From contig JAYKKT010000091.1 in assembly GCA_036023115.1 (NCBI GenBank), forward strand, positions 30,176,501 to 30,240,500: a stretch of DNA of 64,000 nucleotides. Direction: 5' to 3'. Positions 48,563 to 60,881 of the stretch are shown here, in pieces. This DNA comes from Brasenia schreberi. Taxonomy: Eukaryota > Streptophyta > Magnoliopsida > Nymphaeales > Cabombaceae. Positions within the stretch are counted from its first letter, which is position 1. Each line of letters begins with the position of its first letter. Below the pieces are notes generated by a model that was not told the DNA's origin, made no database searches, and saw only the letters and a program-made list of their open reading frames with translations. The position numbers and the translations under genes are program-made.

Positions 48563-50430
48563 ATTTACCGATACCAAAAAAGTAAAATGTCTATTTATAC
48601 TTAATGAGGATATGCTCTATAGTTTCCACATCTCTCTAGCTCAAGGTCATTGATCTCTTGGCTTAGCATCATGGAGCAAATCCTTGGAGACCCATCCCTG
48701 CAACCTTTGGTCCACCGAGAAGAAAATATTTCTTTCAATCCTTGCCGTCCTGAACTACTCCTAAAAACCATAGCTGTTCAACTTCTAGAACTAAGCTAGA
48801 AGATGTAGAAACGAAGGATCCCGATACTGATTTGGACAAACAATTATATGTATGGAACTTCAACCCCTTTACACTGCAACCAGTCCAAGGGAGGCCATGA
48901 AGATGACAATGACTATTCTAGGAACCAGAAGACTGAATTTGCTGAATCAGATGCCTGCAATAAATGTTTCATATTAGAATTTTCTTCTCTAAAAGTAGTA
49001 AGTTGTAGAAAATATTAGAATAGATAATCAAATGCAACCTAATTCATTGAAGGAAAGTCACAAGGAAAAACTCTAAAGACGTTGAATGAATATTCAGTTA
49101 GATAACTTAGTTATTACATGTTGATCATGATTTATATAGCAAAGCTGTTGCCTGTACATGCAATGAGAGAGATCGTTATGTTGACACAGTTTATCAAATG
49201 AAAGAATGCAATAGGGCGTGCAAAAATGCAGACACATGCATCGAGATGTGCACATGCACAGAGCGTGCGCACTCAAAGAACTCTATTAGCATGATGGAGA
49301 ATATCCAAAACACTCATAAAAATGACCCATTAAGTATATAATAGGTATAACACCAAGAAGCACCAAACACTGATATGCAGAATACCAACGCAGACATGGG
49401 CATACTAGATTTGGAGGAATCACATTACACAAATCTCCAAGGATATTAATAATAGGGAATGATAATCACCCATTCTGGTACCCAAACAACAGTTGTCGTC
49501 TTCCATTCTTCCTTTATCCCTCTACATATATAAATACACACAAACAACGAAAGCCGTTAGCGTATGGTTGTCAAGATTCTATAAATGTCCTTATCAAAGA
49601 ATGATCTATTATCTCATAAAGCAATTCTTATTCTGACAACTCCATGCAACTTTTGGGTTGCACCTTAAATGGAAAAGAAAATTTTTGTTCACTCAAAATA
49701 TTGCAACGTATATGTGCTGCTACTAGTTTTAGCAAACTATGCACATACATATATATAATATTAGAAATAATCAAACAACAAAAATATTTTAACTTTATTA
49801 AATTACTTAATTCTACCATATTTTATAGGCAATATAGACAACAAAACTAAGAAACAACTCAAGATCATCGTCAACTTAATTTTCATCACTTTCTACATTA
49901 TTGTTGTGTTATTTACATCAAGATCTTATTAATAATTCAAAGGTTCAGCTTTAGCACAATATTGTCCATGAGTCCCTGAACAAGTCCCAATTTCTTCTTC
50001 TACCATTTTCATCACTTTCTACATTATGACCATTTATACGTGCACTATGCACCATTTTTCTTATAAAAAGGAACATAAGATTAAAATTATAACAAACATC
50101 TCTCTATAAGGAGAGACACAACATGTGCACGACTTGTTCACTAGAGACTCGCACGAAATGTGCCTCTTTAAAGAAACTCAAAAAATAAGGAAATCGATGA
50201 GTTTTCCTACGTGACTGAGAAGAGGAAGAGAAGAGAAAACGGATGAACATGACACCTGTAAGAGAGATACCAACGAGAGAAATGCCGACTAACTGGTGAG
50301 GAGGTGAGAGAGAGGAATCACACAGTAAAGGGGCGAGCGAGGGAGGGGGAGGAGACTATACAAAGAGGGGGGGTGTGATCAAAGTGGTAGTCACGGGTAA
50401 CACGAGAATGGGGTATGCGGTAAGTAATTT
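48563..50430. other. No gene seen; degenerate CTCTC-type repeat at about 50100-50350
   Basis: Only short frames without recognisable product. The tract at 50100-50350 is purine-rich and related in inverted sense to 17590-17900. Confidence 0.4.
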
Positions 50431-50431
50431 A

Positions 50432-50600
50432 GGGTGTGCTTTTAGTAGTAATTGTGTTTCTATCCCATCTTACATGTAAACCCAAGTGCCAATATCATGC
50501 GTTAGTCAAACACGTTTCCATGATTCAAGATACATCTATGTGGTATAAGCCTATACTTATAGTAGTACTTGGGGCTTGGCACCATAAATCAAACACACCC
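50432..50600. mobile_element. Tourist-like (PIF/Harbinger) MITE, 169 bp
   Basis: GGGTGTGCTT...AAACACACCC with TTA on both sides (50429-50431, 50601-50603), the 3-bp target typical of Tourist elements. Non-coding, as expected for a MITE. Confidence 0.75.
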
Positions 50601-50603
50601 TTA

Positions 50604-51035
50604 ATGAGCACCCTGATCAAAGGAGAAAAGAGAAGGCATGAAGAGAATCACGAAGAACATATATGCTTCAAGGCACTAAGGAACGAGCAAAACATAAGTA
50701 TTGGGTTCACTATAAAATTTCAAGATAGCGAAGAACAAAGCTAGTTTATCAACGTAATCCTACTCTTCTTACCTTATCGCAGGGTTGGGTTGGATGCATC
50801 AAAGCACTCGTAACCTACTTCACTGCAAGCGCAGTACAGTTGAGGGTACACATGGCCAGTTCCTAATCGACCTGACGGATCCAACTGGAACCGAGATGAG
50901 CCAAGAACCGGCTAAACTTAGAACTTTGGACCATCCGGTCTGGGTCTGGTTTACCTTTTATAAAACTAGAATCCAAACCGTCAGTTTTGGTCTTTTGTTT
51001 TTTCTACAATTTTAAATTTTTTTAATAAAAGAGGT
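50604..51035. other. Unassigned stretch
   Basis: No gene. The part at 50870-51005 has GGTTC/AACCGG-rich words also found at 22440-22640 and 51540-51650. Confidence 0.4.
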
Positions 51036-51039
51036 GCAT

Positions 51040-51510
51040 TAGGTATCCTCTATAACAAAAAGATATCATTAAAGTTGAAAGGTAAATATTATAGAGCATC
51101 AATTAAACCCACTACATTATATGGTTATGAGTGTTAGGCAATTAACTATTACAAAAGATGTTTCTAGTAGAAATGAAGATGGTGAGATGTATAAGTAGTC
51201 ACACAAGGAAAGACTATATACATAATGAAGTTAGAAACAAATTGGAAGTAACATCAATAGATAGTATAATGAGAGAAAATAGTTTAAGATGGTTTGGACA
51301 CAAAAAATAATGATCAAAGGAAGCTCTAGTAAAAAGATATGAGAAACTAGATTGTTAGAATGTTAAAAGAGGAAGACCACAAAAGTGTTTGAAAAGAAAC
51401 AATAAAAATTATCTAGCTTATGTTGAGTTAACTATTATCATGGCATATGATTGAGATCTATGGAAACAAAGAATCCATGTAGCTCCTCATCTAGTATAGA
51501 AAAAGGCTTA
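51040..51510 (+). pseudogene. L1-type LINE reverse transcriptase C-terminal fragment
   Basis: Across shifted frames it reads GVLYNKKISLKLKGKYYRAS, TTLYGYEC, ENSLRWFGH, VKRGRPQKCLKR and WKQRIHVAPHLV. These match the end of plant LINE ORF2 (LKGKFYRTAIRPAMLYG.ECW, NRLRWFGHV.RRP, RGRGRPK.TW, W...IHVADP). Upstream RT and endonuclease are absent, as in the common 5'-truncated insertions. Many stops. Confidence 0.82.
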
Positions 51511-51816
51511 GTTGTTATGGTTAGTTTTATATAGTTTCAAACTCAAATTAGAACTGTCTCAAAACCAGCGGTTTTGGAACTGGAACCAAAACCAGTTCTG
51601 GGCTAGTTTGGTTATGGTTCTAGGTTCTCAACTAACCAAACCGAACATGTCTAAATAACGTTTGTGAAGCAACAAAGGACCACCCGCCATCCGCTACAAG
51701 AAGGGTGGTTTGCTACGCTAAGGTAACGTGGTAAATGGCAGTGGAAGAAGTAAGGATGGGTGGCTGGTTATGAAGATATGAGAAGAGAGAGAAAGGGACA
51801 GTGTGTTCCAAAGAGT

Positions 51817-51817
51817 T

Positions 51818-51852
<35 letters not shown>
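51817..51852. repeat. Short (GT)n(GA)n microsatellite
   Basis: About 17 bp GT followed by about 18 bp GA. Confidence 0.9.
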
Positions 51853-52429
51853 AAGCTCACTATCGGCTTTGAAGTATATATGCACCACATAATTAAGCAA
51901 ACTTAATGAAATAGACGGCAAATGAGTCAACTACCTATATCAGCCATGTGCCGTCGGATACTAAATATCCTGTTGCACTTAACCAGACCACAAATATAAG
52001 CCAAGTCACATGTCCATTATTTTCTATGTATTTGACGACCTTATTTTACAACTCATAATTTTTCTTCATGTCTTGCGCTGAATGCACCAAATTTGACACA
52101 ATAATTGCGTTAATATTGATGGAGGACAGTGGTCTTTGGACGATAAATCATTGGAAGGTGAGAGTGTTGGTACACAATTATTTATGTGCACTTGGTGTGC
52201 TTTTGAGTAACCTTTGCCTCGTTATGCAAAAACAAGCTGGTAATTAGGCGGGTGAGATTTCGCCTATCATGTCGGGGTGGCTTCGGATTTAGAATCATAT
52301 GGAGGAAACAATAACTGAAATAAGATCCGATCAGGTTGGCTGTTGGTAACTATTTTTTTTCAATCGGGTCAGATATTCGCTAGACCCATGGAAATTTGTG
52401 CACGTGGAGGTACATATTAAAGATCATGT

Positions 52430-52585
52430 GATGCATGCTTTGGTGAATAACAGCATCAAGCCTCCAATTATATTGATACGTGCTTTGATGAATAGCAACA
52501 TCAAACATCCAATTATGTTGATAACTTATTGGAGATCATGTGGTACGTGCTTTGGTGAATAACGAACATCAAGCATTCAATTGAC
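52430..52585. repeat. Degenerate tandem repeat, about three units
   Basis: The word TGCTTTGGTGAATAAC recurs near 52437, 52473 (TGCTTTGATGAATAGC) and 52549. Each copy is followed by (A)CATCAAGC.TCCAATT, and the first and third are preceded by GATCATGTG. Confidence 0.6.
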
Positions 52586-53386
52586 CACTTACGCAAGAAC
52601 ACTAGGTGTATAACTCATTGCCAGAGAGAGAGAGAGAGAGGCCGACACACCTCTTATCACACTGTTTCCAACTCATAACCGTGACATAGGAGTGCTTATA
52701 TGCGCACCCAGGGAGCGTACCAGAATTGCACTTTTTCTAGACGATGCTGGCCCTAAACCTCATTCTTCATCCATGAAATGCTTTAATTCTTCTATCCAGC
52801 AGCCAAAGAAATTACCGTCGCAAATCACTGAATGGTGAGATCTCTTTTAATCTTGCATCACACTACAAAGGCCACCGCCCTTGCGTGAAGCATTGGTTTC
52901 CACACAAAATGGCCTTTTTTTAAGATACCAAATCATCTCTTAAAAAGACTTCTAAGCTTATTCTTTAGATATTACAGTGCATAATTAAGCAAATGCTTAT
53001 TAAAATATAACATAATTTAATCAAGTAAATTGATAATATTTTATGCATGAATTAATAATTTAAAGGTAGAACTAAGAAGTAATTAAGCAAACTAACATGA
53101 CACCTTATCAAATATGGACCCATTATTTCTGTGAGAAGCTCCCAAATATCCTGATCATACGCTTCTACCAAGCCCGTTTTCAAATGTGGTAGAACTGTTC
53201 GATGTTTATCAATTCGGATTGATCATGATCGAGCTGTCCAATATTTGAGACGCTGAATCTTCAACGTCGAACACTTTATCTCATTCCTCAACTTTCTTTT
53301 TGTTTTGGTGTCGCACAAATTATGAAGAAAAGAGGCATATCGTCATTCTTATAAGGGTGAATTGCTAATTGCCCTATCGTTTATCT

Positions 53387-53850
53387 TTAGTAAAGCAGTT
53401 CTTTCAACTCCAGTGAATTTGAACTGGTTTTGCTTCTTCCTTTTCCCTTGTTTTCCTTTTGCAGAATCCAACGAACACGATCTTTGACTCTAAGCTTTTC
53501 CACAAAAATGTATCTGTTTGTTGAATCTTCTTCTTTCCTTCCTCTGGAATATCCTTCAATTTTCGAAAACTCTCTCATGTTACTCTTCTGCTGACTCGAG
53601 ATATCGAAATGAAATTGCATGATCGGCTGAGAGAGAGAGGGGGCTCAAAATAGTTTGGTTAGTCGTTCTCCAAAAAAAAGAGCTCCGTCGTCCTAATTTT
53701 TTTCTCGATTTTTCTCTGATCCAAAATCGGAAACGTGAAGCTGGGATGGCGGTCATTGGCGCCACCAATCTCTTGTGGAGCACCGATTTGTCCATTCACG
53801 GCACCAAATCCATGGAAAACAAAAAGACCCATCATCTTCTCGGATTCCAT
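53387..53850 (-). other. Possible gene fragment, unidentified
   Basis: Consecutive minus-strand frames exist: 53850-53659 starts MESEKMMGLFVFHGFGAVNG and 53620-53387 contains LRVKDRVRWILQKENKGKG. Base composition is richer than the flanks and the first frame has an ATG in a reasonable context. No family recognised. The copia fragment begins just beyond. It may be low-copy host sequence. Confidence 0.3.
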
Positions 53851-53929
53851 AGATACGTTACCTAAAACGTAAAAAAAAATGTATACATTAAAAGATAAGA
53901 TTAAAGGCTTATAACGAAAAGCCTAGAAC

Positions 53930-55028
53930 ATACAATATAGGGAAGACGCCCAATCAACAATATGTCATCTACATATAACGATAGTATGACAAAGTGGCTT
54001 TCATTGTTTCAAACATATGCGCAGTGATCAAGTTTATTAGCCATATACCCAAGTTCAACTATGGCATTTTGAAAGGTCAAATTTTATTGGTGAGGTGATT
54101 GTTTAAGGCTATATAGGAATTTTTTTCAACCTATATACTTTATTCTCTTGGCCTTTAACAATGTATCCTTTTAGATGTTGCATATGTATTATTTCATCTA
54201 CACCTCTATTTAGAAAAGCAATTTTTACATCTAATTGATATAAATCCAAATCATAATATCCTGAAACTGTCAGGATTATCCTTATGGATGCAAATTTTGC
54301 AACAAGAGAATATGTCTGGACATAATCTATCTCCTCCTTTTGCGAGAGCCCTTTGTAACCAACTTCGCCTTATACTTTTCGATAGACCTATCAACTTTAT
54401 ATTTATTTTTCATAACCAATTTACAACTTATGTTTTCCTTCCTTTTAGCAAGTTAGCCAACTCTCAAACTTTATTTTTCTGAAATGGATTTAATTTTCTC
54501 ATCTATGGCATTTTCTCAATCTAACAATTAAGATGAGTCAATAGCCTGCTAATATAGCAAGTTATCAGTCAACTCATCTAAATCCACAGAATCGTACACT
54601 TCCTCTATGAGGTAAGTATGATAATCCTTTAACTACAACAGTGTAACCCTAGGTCTTTTATGTCCACTTAAAGTGTTAGTAAGCTCAAGAATATCATAAT
54701 CATCTATGGGTTCATATGATGATGGATCTAGATCTACTAGATCATCAACACATTTATCATCATTCTCAAGGATGTCATTCTTAGTCTTCTCTAAGAATTC
54801 ACCATCCCTTCTTCCTATTAATCCATGGTCTTTATGATAAAACTGATATCCTTTAGAACCTTTAGGATATCTAATGAATACACATCTCAAGGACCTGTTA
54901 TCTAGCTTGTCCTTATACTAATTAAGGATCTTCACATGCACGATAGATCCCCACCTCCTGAGATGACTTAGGTTTGGTTTTTTTCAAGACCACATCTCAT
55001 ATAGTGTACAACTTTACTTGGTACTATA

Positions 55029-55081
<53 letters not shown>

Positions 55082-55170
55082 TATACTTATCACTTCTCTC
55101 TAAAATACCTTCGGTAGAGAAACACCTATTAACATAGACTTTGTCATATTTAGCAAGGTACTAAACTGGA
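53930..55170 (-). pseudogene. Copia fragment, same family as element G, inverted
   Basis: From right to left: integrase end (NMTKSMLIGVSLPKVF near 55100-55150), an AT microsatellite break, HLRRWGSIVHVKIL near 54950, then a clean frame at 54890-54633. That frame holds MRCVFIRYPKGSKGYQFY and HKRPRVTLL. RT follows (LDLYQLDVKIAFLN near 54240-54200, then LSLYVDDILL-like sequence near 53985-53950). The HKRPRVT and EEVC.SVDL.ELTD stretches agree closely with element G at 46520-46620. Gag, protease and most of integrase are missing. Confidence 0.83.
55028..55083. repeat. AT microsatellite with central inversion
   Basis: (AT)n, then TAATATAT, then (AT)n ending ATATTATA; sits inside the copia fragment. 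Confidence 0.9.
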
Positions 55171-55179
55171 AATAACTCT

Positions 55180-55241
55180 AGGTACTATAAAGCAATTTCA
55201 AATAACGCTTAGGTACTATAAAGCAATTTCAAATAACGCTT
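55180..55241. repeat. Perfect 31-bp tandem duplication
   Basis: AGGTACTATAAAGCAATTTC... repeated exactly at 55180-55210 and 55211-55241. The related sequence at 44170-44210 has only one copy. Confidence 0.9.
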
Positions 55242-55760
55242 AGGTACCATTTTAAAAATATTCTTAACCTGATTGAGTTATTTCAAAACCAATATGGGGA
55301 CAAAATCTATAAATTTTTTCTTATTTCTAGCTATTGTAATTTCACTAATCTTTTAAGGGTAAACTATTAATTTTATCTATATGTTTGGTTTGATAATTTA
55401 CAAAAGAACAAGGATAGAACAGTAAAATTATGTCTAGTTTTTTAGAAATTTTCTAAATTGATTGGGACAGAATCTATGTTATCAATAGCTGTTAGCGGGT
55501 TGTTAGCGGTTGACCCTAATATAGCAATAGTGGGGATATAGCAGATTTAGCGATACACTTTTATTTATGATTAAAAAATTATATATATATATAATAGGTT
55601 TTCTAACTTCTAAGAAATATGAAGAAACATAACCAGTTCTTTAATAAATGAACGAGCAAAACACTCACTAATGAATAAGAAAAAGTAGTAAAAGAGGAAT
55701 GTCACATACCTTTTAGCCCATATTATTTTTAGTGTGCCTCATCTCTAGCCAAAGTACATG

Positions 55761-56115
55761 AAAGTTCGGACATTAAAGCAAAAAAGAAAGGCAAAAGAAG
55801 ATCAGAAACTCCTATTACAAACATGTTCAACAGTTCAAACTTCAAATAATGAGAGATTAAGGTAATAACATTTGGACGGACATATCAAAGGCACATGAGA
55901 TTCCTAGATGTTCCTGAATTTGCTAGATAGCATATGGAATGCACTGTATCCAGCAAATTCAAGAACATCTAGGAATATTGTGTGCCTTTGATATGTCCGT
56001 CCAAGTGCTATTGCCTTAATCTCTCATTATTTAAAGTTTGAACTGTTGAACATGTTGGTGATAGGAGTTTCTGATCTTCTTTTGCCTTTCTTTTCTACTT
56101 TAATGTCCGAACTTT
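55761..56115. repeat. Long inverted repeat (hairpin), about 170-bp arms
   Basis: Left arm 55761 to about 55931 (AAAGTTCGGACATTAAAG...CCTAGATGTTCCTGAATTTG) and right arm about 55948-56115, the reverse complement with roughly one difference in ten. A loop of about 16 bases (GCATATGGAATGCACTG) separates them. It lies in the 3' non-coding part of hAT2. Transcribed, it would fold into one long, nearly matched hairpin. Confidence 0.88.
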
Positions 56116-58962
56116 ATATTAACCATGTCTACTCGATGATCACCTACATCACAAGACAATGAATGTGTCATCAATTTATAAACAACATGATCACTTGCAA
56201 CTACAGATAACAGATTACATTATTTTAATCATACTTATCCACTAATCAAAGACAATGATAATTTCATTGAACGACAATTTGCAATAAAGCAGGCAAAGTA
56301 GCTTTAGAAAGCATCTTTAAAGATTGTACATAATGTTATGCATCAATCAAAAGTACATAAAGGCCAATAAGCTAATTCAAAAAGTATATAACATCCATCA
56401 AAATTCAATTACAAATTTACAATCACACTTAATTGTTTAGGTCATGTTCACTCATTTTCAAAAAAAGATCTGTATTCTTCTATTTTCTCTTCCTCTTCAT
56501 CTGTTTCTTCAAAAATTAAATTCTTCATCTTTATCTTTCATAGGCATTTTATCCTTCCCTTTGCTTTTCCTTCTTTGTCGCTTTCATGTCCTTAACCTTG
56601 TATAAACAACACCTACTCTTGATGCTTCGGATGCCATATCAATATTTCGTCATGTAAGGAAATCATCATCACCAATGAACTCATCATCAGTAGGATATTC
56701 ATCGTGATCTTCAACCGATGCCAACATGATGGGGTCAAAATTTGCTCCATTAGATTTCCTCTATTCATACCTTCTTCTTAGCTTTTCGTTATATTGCACA
56801 AAATCCAAATCGTTAAGCTTTTGATGCAATAATCTATTCTTTTTCTTCGTATGAATCTAAGATAAGAGAAAGAATTTAGATAAGTTGTTAACTCAATAAA
56901 AAAAACTTTCATTTAATTATAGTGTAAATAAAAAACATAATTCTTAATTTCTTACCATTTCAAATATACTCCAGTTGCGCTCACATGGGGTAGCACTAAA
57001 AGTAAGGCTCAAAACTCGTATAGCAAAATTTTGTAATTCAGAGCATTCATAACCAAAGGTCGTCCACCATTCAACTATTACAAAAAGTTAAAAATCATGT
57101 ATAAATAATAAATTAATCATATTTAAAAACCCTATATCATATCTTAATAATGAAATAACTAAGAAAGCAAAGTTGCTTGAAGTAATTACCTGGTGCATAT
57201 GCTTTCCTTGAATTTATAGCTAATTCTAGTCCAAAACCACTTGCTGCACTTCGATAACTTATAAGTTTTTGAGTGATTTGTTGTTGTTCTTTCTTACTTC
57301 GTACAAGTATACCTATAACTTGAAACAAACTACATTTAATCTAAACATTAGATTTTATCCCATCATAATCATAATAAAACCCTGGATTCAGATACAATGC
57401 AGTAGCATGTAACGGCTTATACATTTGCATGTCCCATCTTTTGTCTATGATCTCCCAAATAAAAGCATACTGCTCTTCTTTGTTTTTCATATTAACCTAT
57501 AAAACAAAAAGTTAAAATAACATTAATTTATAAGATTATTAGATTAATAAGTAAAGGTTAACAAATAACACATAAAATGGAAATATTTGTGTACCTTTAT
57601 TTGTTCATTTACACGATCTATCTTCTCATACATGTAGCCCATGGTTGATTTCTCATCACTGTCGACCATACGTAAAACATCTAACAAATGAACCAACTCT
57701 AAGTGAAAACTAATGCCTTTCCAAAATCTAAGTTGTAAAATTATTGCCTTAGATCGATTTCCTTCAATACTATCTGATAAATGGCATTTCTCCCATTGTT
57801 TAGAAATAATCATTGACCTTTGAGCTTCTTTTGATTGCCACAAGTTATCTAGAGTTAAGAATCTAGTAGCAAAATGGGTCATAGCCTGTCTATGTATGTC
57901 TTTTCCTCCTATAAAATGTCTCATCATATGCAATATCTGACCATAAGTATACATAAATGTCACTAGCTTCTTTGCCCTACTGAAGATGCCTTCTAATTTT
58001 TTTGTCTCTCCAATATCTTCAAGCATCAAATATATACAGTGTGCAACACATGGTGTCCAAAACAAATGATTAAATTCAACCATCAACATTCTACCAATTG
58101 CAACATAATTTACTGCATTATCTGTAACCACTTGCACAACATTCTTCTCTCCAACCTCTAAGATCACTTCTTTTAACAATGTATATAATTTATTTGCATC
58201 ATTTACTTCATGGGATGCATCAATAGTCTTAAGAAAAATTGTACCTTGAGGACAATGTAATAAAAAATTTATCAGTGTTCTATGTTTTCTATCTGTCTAT
58301 CCATCTAACATAATAGAACATTCATATGTAGCCCAATGTTTTCTAAATTCATTTGTCAACTCTCTTACTCTTCCCACTTCCTTCTCCAAGAATGTTTCCC
58401 TTACTTCATGGTATGATAGAGCCTTCATTCCAGGTCCAAACTGCCCTATATCACTTACCATCGCTTGAAAGCTAGGGACTTGTAAACATGAAAATTTCTC
58501 CTCCCAGTTTACCAAACTCGAAGTGAACCTTTTTGTGCCTACACTTGCGTGAGCGTGCCAACTAACTTATACAAACTAGCAAAGGTTTTTAAACATTTTT
58601 CTGACTTTTTGGTGATTGTAGGCAAGCGAACTCTTTTCGCTTTAAACCTTCTTCAACCGGTTCTCAAGGGTCAGTTTAAGCACTTATGAACTTCGATTTT
58701 TAAACAAGTTTTTACTTCAAACGACAAGTGTTTTGGGCGAATTCAATTCGTACACTTTTGCCAGTTTTTATCATGGGGTTGGACGACCCTAAGATTTTTG
58801 TAAGTTTTATTTATTTAGGTCGGATGTGTGTGTGGAATGTGTGGCCTAGTTTTAGCGTGGTTTGAACGAGTGTTCGAGCGATTTGCTGCAATGAGCAGAT
58901 ACAGAGATGTTATAAATTCTATTTTGGGTTTTTGAGAACGATGATGCGAACTTACCCTAATT

Positions 58963-59285
58963 GAAATTGCATCCACTCTACTTTCACGAAAGTAAACTCA
59001 CGCGAATTGAAGTGCTTTCACTCTACTTTTACGAAAGTAAACTCACGTGAATTGAAGTGCTTTCACTCTACTTTCACAAAAGTAAACTCACGCAAATTTA
59101 AGTGCTTTCACTCTACTTTCACGAAAGTAAACTCATGCGAATTGAAGTGTTTTCACTCTACTTTTACGAAAGTAAAACTCACGCAAATTGAAGTGCTTTC
59201 ACTTTACTTTCACGAAAGTAAACTCATGCGAGTTTAAGTGCTTTCACTCTACTATCACGAAAGTAAACTCACGCTAACTGAAATA
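58963..59285. repeat. 45-bp tandem array, about seven copies
   Basis: Unit GAATTGAAGTGCTTTCACTC followed by TACTTTCACGAAAGTAAACT and CACGC. Copies at 59004 and 59049 fix the period. Every unit includes the palindrome ACTTTC(A/T)CGAAAGT. Since 45 is divisible by 3, the array shows a meaningless open frame. Confidence 0.9.
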
Positions 59286-59350
59286 CGTATACTTGCTTAA
59301 GAACAGAGGGGGTTCGAAGTATAGAATGTTTATAATATATATTGAGGCAG

Positions 59351-59540
59351 AGAGCGAAAAGGCTTGAGTGTATGTGAGTATAAAGAGCGAAAAGGCTCAA
59401 GTGCTTGTGGGTGCAATCATGTTCATCCACCAGTTAAGAGCGAAAAGACTCAAGTACTCATGGGTGCAATCGTGTTCATCCACCAGTTAAGAGCGAAAAG
59501 GCTCAAGTGCTCGTGGGTGTGATCGTGTTCATGCACAAAT
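59351..59540. repeat. 53-bp tandem array, about 3.5 copies
   Basis: Unit AGAGCGAAAAGGCTCAAGTG followed by a GTGGGTG...GTTCATCCACCAGTTA part; copies start at 59384, 59437 and 59490, with a partial copy at 59351. Confidence 0.9.
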
Positions 59541-59689
59541 ATTACAACATGGGGGGACGCTTCGCTCCATTAATACAACCCCATTTTGAATTGAATTTAA
59601 TGAAGAAAATGGTATGAAATCAAAGCTTTGAAAACTTACACGTTTTTCTCTTCAATTTAGCCCTTGATTCAGTTTGTTTGGTTCGCTTG

Positions 59690-60800
59690 AGCCCACTTTG
59701 TTGCAGCCCCCTCCCTAGCCGAGTCCTCCACTTGGTGCAGCCGTATAGTCAACCCTCCACCTTGTGCAGCCACCCTAGCCGTGTCCTCCTTGGTCAAAAC
59801 CTCCTTGGTACAGCCATCCTAGTCGTGTCCTCATTGGTCAAGCCTCCTTGGTGCAACCGTGAGGTTAAAGGGGGAGCCCCTTTTGTTGACTTTTGGGGCC
59901 TTGCTTTGGTGCAGCCATGAGCTTAGAGGGGGAGCCTCTTTTGTTGACTTTTGGAGCCTTCAAGGTGCAGCCGTGAGCTTCAAGGCTTGGCCAAGTCTTT
60001 GGCCTTGGTCAACCTTCAAGGTTGGTGTGGTTCAGCCAAGTCAAGTGAGCCCATCCATTTGGTATGGTTCGGTCAAATCAAGTCAACTCCAAGGTGCAAC
60101 CACTAGCCGTCCACTTTGTTATAGCCAGTTTTGTTTCCAAGGCAGTCCATGGTTTGGGCTTGGTTCAACCCACAAGGTCCAAGGTGCAACCACTCTAACC
60201 ATCCACTTTGTTGCAGCCAGTTTTGTTTCTAAGGAAGCCCACGGTTTGGGATTGGTTCAGCCCAAGTCCAAGGTGCAGCCCCTTTGTTCGATGCGGTTCG
60301 GCCAAGTCCTCCAAGCTAGGTTCAGCCAATTGGTGCCTAGCTGTGTCCTCCAAGGCGCTCCACTTGGTGCAACCCACTTGTGTAGTTCGGTTCAGTCGAT
60401 GCAAGTGCAGGTGCAGCCGAGTCTTGGTGAAGTTCAGCAAAAGCTTGTTGCAGGTGCAGTCAGGTCCTTCAAGTGAGGCTCGATCAGGTCTTGTTGGTGT
60501 GGTTCGGTCAGAGCTTGTTGCAGGTGCAACCGGGTCCTTGAAGCGAGGTTCGGCCAGGTCTTGTTGATGTGGTTCGGCCAGGTCTTGGTCAACCCTCCAC
60601 CTTGGTCAACCGTGAGCTAGGTTAGCCCCAAGCCTAGGTGCAGCCATGAGCTAGTTCAGCCCCAAGCCTAGGTCTTCCTTGGTCAACCACCATGGTGTAG
60701 CCACCCTAGTCGAGTCCACCTTATTGCAGCCACCCTTGGTCAAGCCCACAAGCCCCACCTTTTTTGCAGCCACCCTTGGTCAAGCCCACAAGCCCACCTT
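59690..60800. repeat. Degenerate GTGCAGCC-rich tract
   Basis: Words such as TTGGTGCAGCCACCCTAG, GGTTCGGCCAAGTC and GTCAAGCCTCCTTGG recur dozens of times at irregular spacing. Frames up to 205 codons (59859-60476) are open because of this composition, and I do not regard them as genes. Confidence 0.75.
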
Positions 60801-60874
60801 TGTTGACTTTCACTCTCTCTCTCTCCTCCTTTCTCAAAGCTCCCAAGAGACTTCATGTGAGCCCCCTTGGCCCG

Positions 60875-60881
60875 ATTTATA
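60875..60881 (-). promoter_or_regulatory. TATA box of solo LTR C
   Basis: TATAAAT within GGCCTATAAATCGGGCC on the minus strand, the same setting (GC-flanked TATA) as in elements A and B. Confidence 0.5.

Noticed and set aside
59007..59237. Repetitive protein with 15-residue units (CFHSTFTKVNS)
   Set aside because: A 45-bp tandem array is a multiple of three, which makes such a frame unavoidable.
58963..59540. CRISPR-like array
   Set aside because: Units are contiguous without unique spacers, and the setting is a plant LTR; simple tandem repeats explain it.
59859..60476. A 205-codon open frame on the plus strand
   Set aside because: It lies in the GTGCAGCC-rich tract of solo LTR C. Overlapping frames on both strands are equally open, and no domain or codon pattern supports a protein.
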